A stretch of 7,168 bases of DNA from Nitriliruptoraceae bacterium (lineage in GTDB: Bacteria > Actinomycetota > Nitriliruptoria > Nitriliruptorales > Nitriliruptoraceae). The translations under genes were made by a program, and so were the position numbers. Location of the stretch: contig SLQK01000115.1 of NCBI GenBank assembly GCA_007131525.1, positions 1 through 7,168 on the forward strand, in the 5' to 3' direction. This document shows, piece by piece, positions 7,157 through 7,168 of the stretch. Each line of letters begins with the position of its first letter. The stretch's first letter is position 1. The notes under the pieces were generated by a model that worked only from the letters and a program-made list of their open reading frames with translations, made no database searches and was not told where the DNA came from.

Positions 7157-7168
7157 CTCCGATCGGAG
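7157..7168. repeat. Perfect 12-bp palindrome CTCCGATCGGAG, possible operator
   Basis: CTCCGATCGGAG equals its own reverse complement and ends exactly at the window edge, so a longer dyad cannot be excluded. It would sit in the spacer/-35 zone of the candidate promoter with -10 at 7142-7147, a usual place for a repressor or activator site. Short GC palindromes also arise by chance in this base composition. Confidence 0.3.

Larger units (their letters stand above)
7033..7168 (-). promoter_or_regulatory. Upstream region of the mde-like cluster (probable promoter/leader, cut by window end)
   Basis: The 136 nt upstream of the lyase hold no convincing gene. On the minus strand GATACT (7147-7142) is a 4/6 match to a -10 hexamer. 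Its -35 would fall at about 7165-7170, partly outside the window, so it cannot be judged. A perfect 10-bp palindrome, CGTGGCCACG, lies at 7087-7096 and a 12-bp one at 7157-7168. I see no recognisable riboswitch. The promoter call rests mainly on position. Confidence 0.3.

Noticed and set aside
7033..7168. A SAM-type riboswitch in the leader, suggested by the sulfur amino acid context
   Set aside because: I could not recognise any conserved core of a known SAM or SAH riboswitch. A covariance-model scan would be decisive, and a significant hit would reverse this.

Overview
The window is very GC-rich, with codons almost always ending in G or C and GTG used for three of the four starts seen. This fits a high-GC Actinomycetota-type chromosome; I cannot narrow the lineage further. 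There are no RNA genes, insertion sequences, CRISPR arrays or prophage genes that I can see.

Layout: one partial gene on the plus strand (1-516, thioredoxin-like, 5' end cut by the window) converges on a four-gene minus-strand cluster filling 485-7032. In transcription order the cluster is: (1) a PLP-dependent Cys/Met-metabolism lyase (7032-5761); (2) a homodimeric AceE/transketolase-type 2-oxo acid dehydrogenase E1 (5764-3371), joined to it by a 4-nt GTGA stop/start overlap; (3) an S9-family prolyl oligopeptidase-type peptidase (3334-1274) after a 36-nt gap; (4) an Sfp-type 4'-phosphopantetheinyl transferase (1255-485) after an 18-nt gap. The last gene overlaps the tail of the convergent thioredoxin-like gene by 32 nt. 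Tight spacing and shared orientation suggest one transcription unit read leftward from a promoter in or beyond 7033-7168.

Biology: the first two genes resemble the mdeA-mdeB pair known from Pseudomonas putida. There methionine gamma-lyase releases 2-oxobutyrate, methanethiol and ammonia, and an AceE-like E1 oxidatively decarboxylates the 2-oxobutyrate. The translational coupling here supports such channelling. Two points make it less simple: the lyase lacks the cysteine and Lys-Asp residues usually tied to methionine specificity, and the E1 lacks the long N-terminal segment that AceE uses to bind its E2 partner. The peptidase could feed amino acids into the pathway. The phosphopantetheinyl transferase has no evident link and may simply share the transcript.

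The upstream edge (7033-7168) holds a strong Shine-Dalgarno, a perfect 12-bp palindrome and a weak -10-like hexamer: a plausible control region cut by the window end. I see no clearly undescribed system; the most interesting feature is the variant mde-like module within this four-gene cluster.
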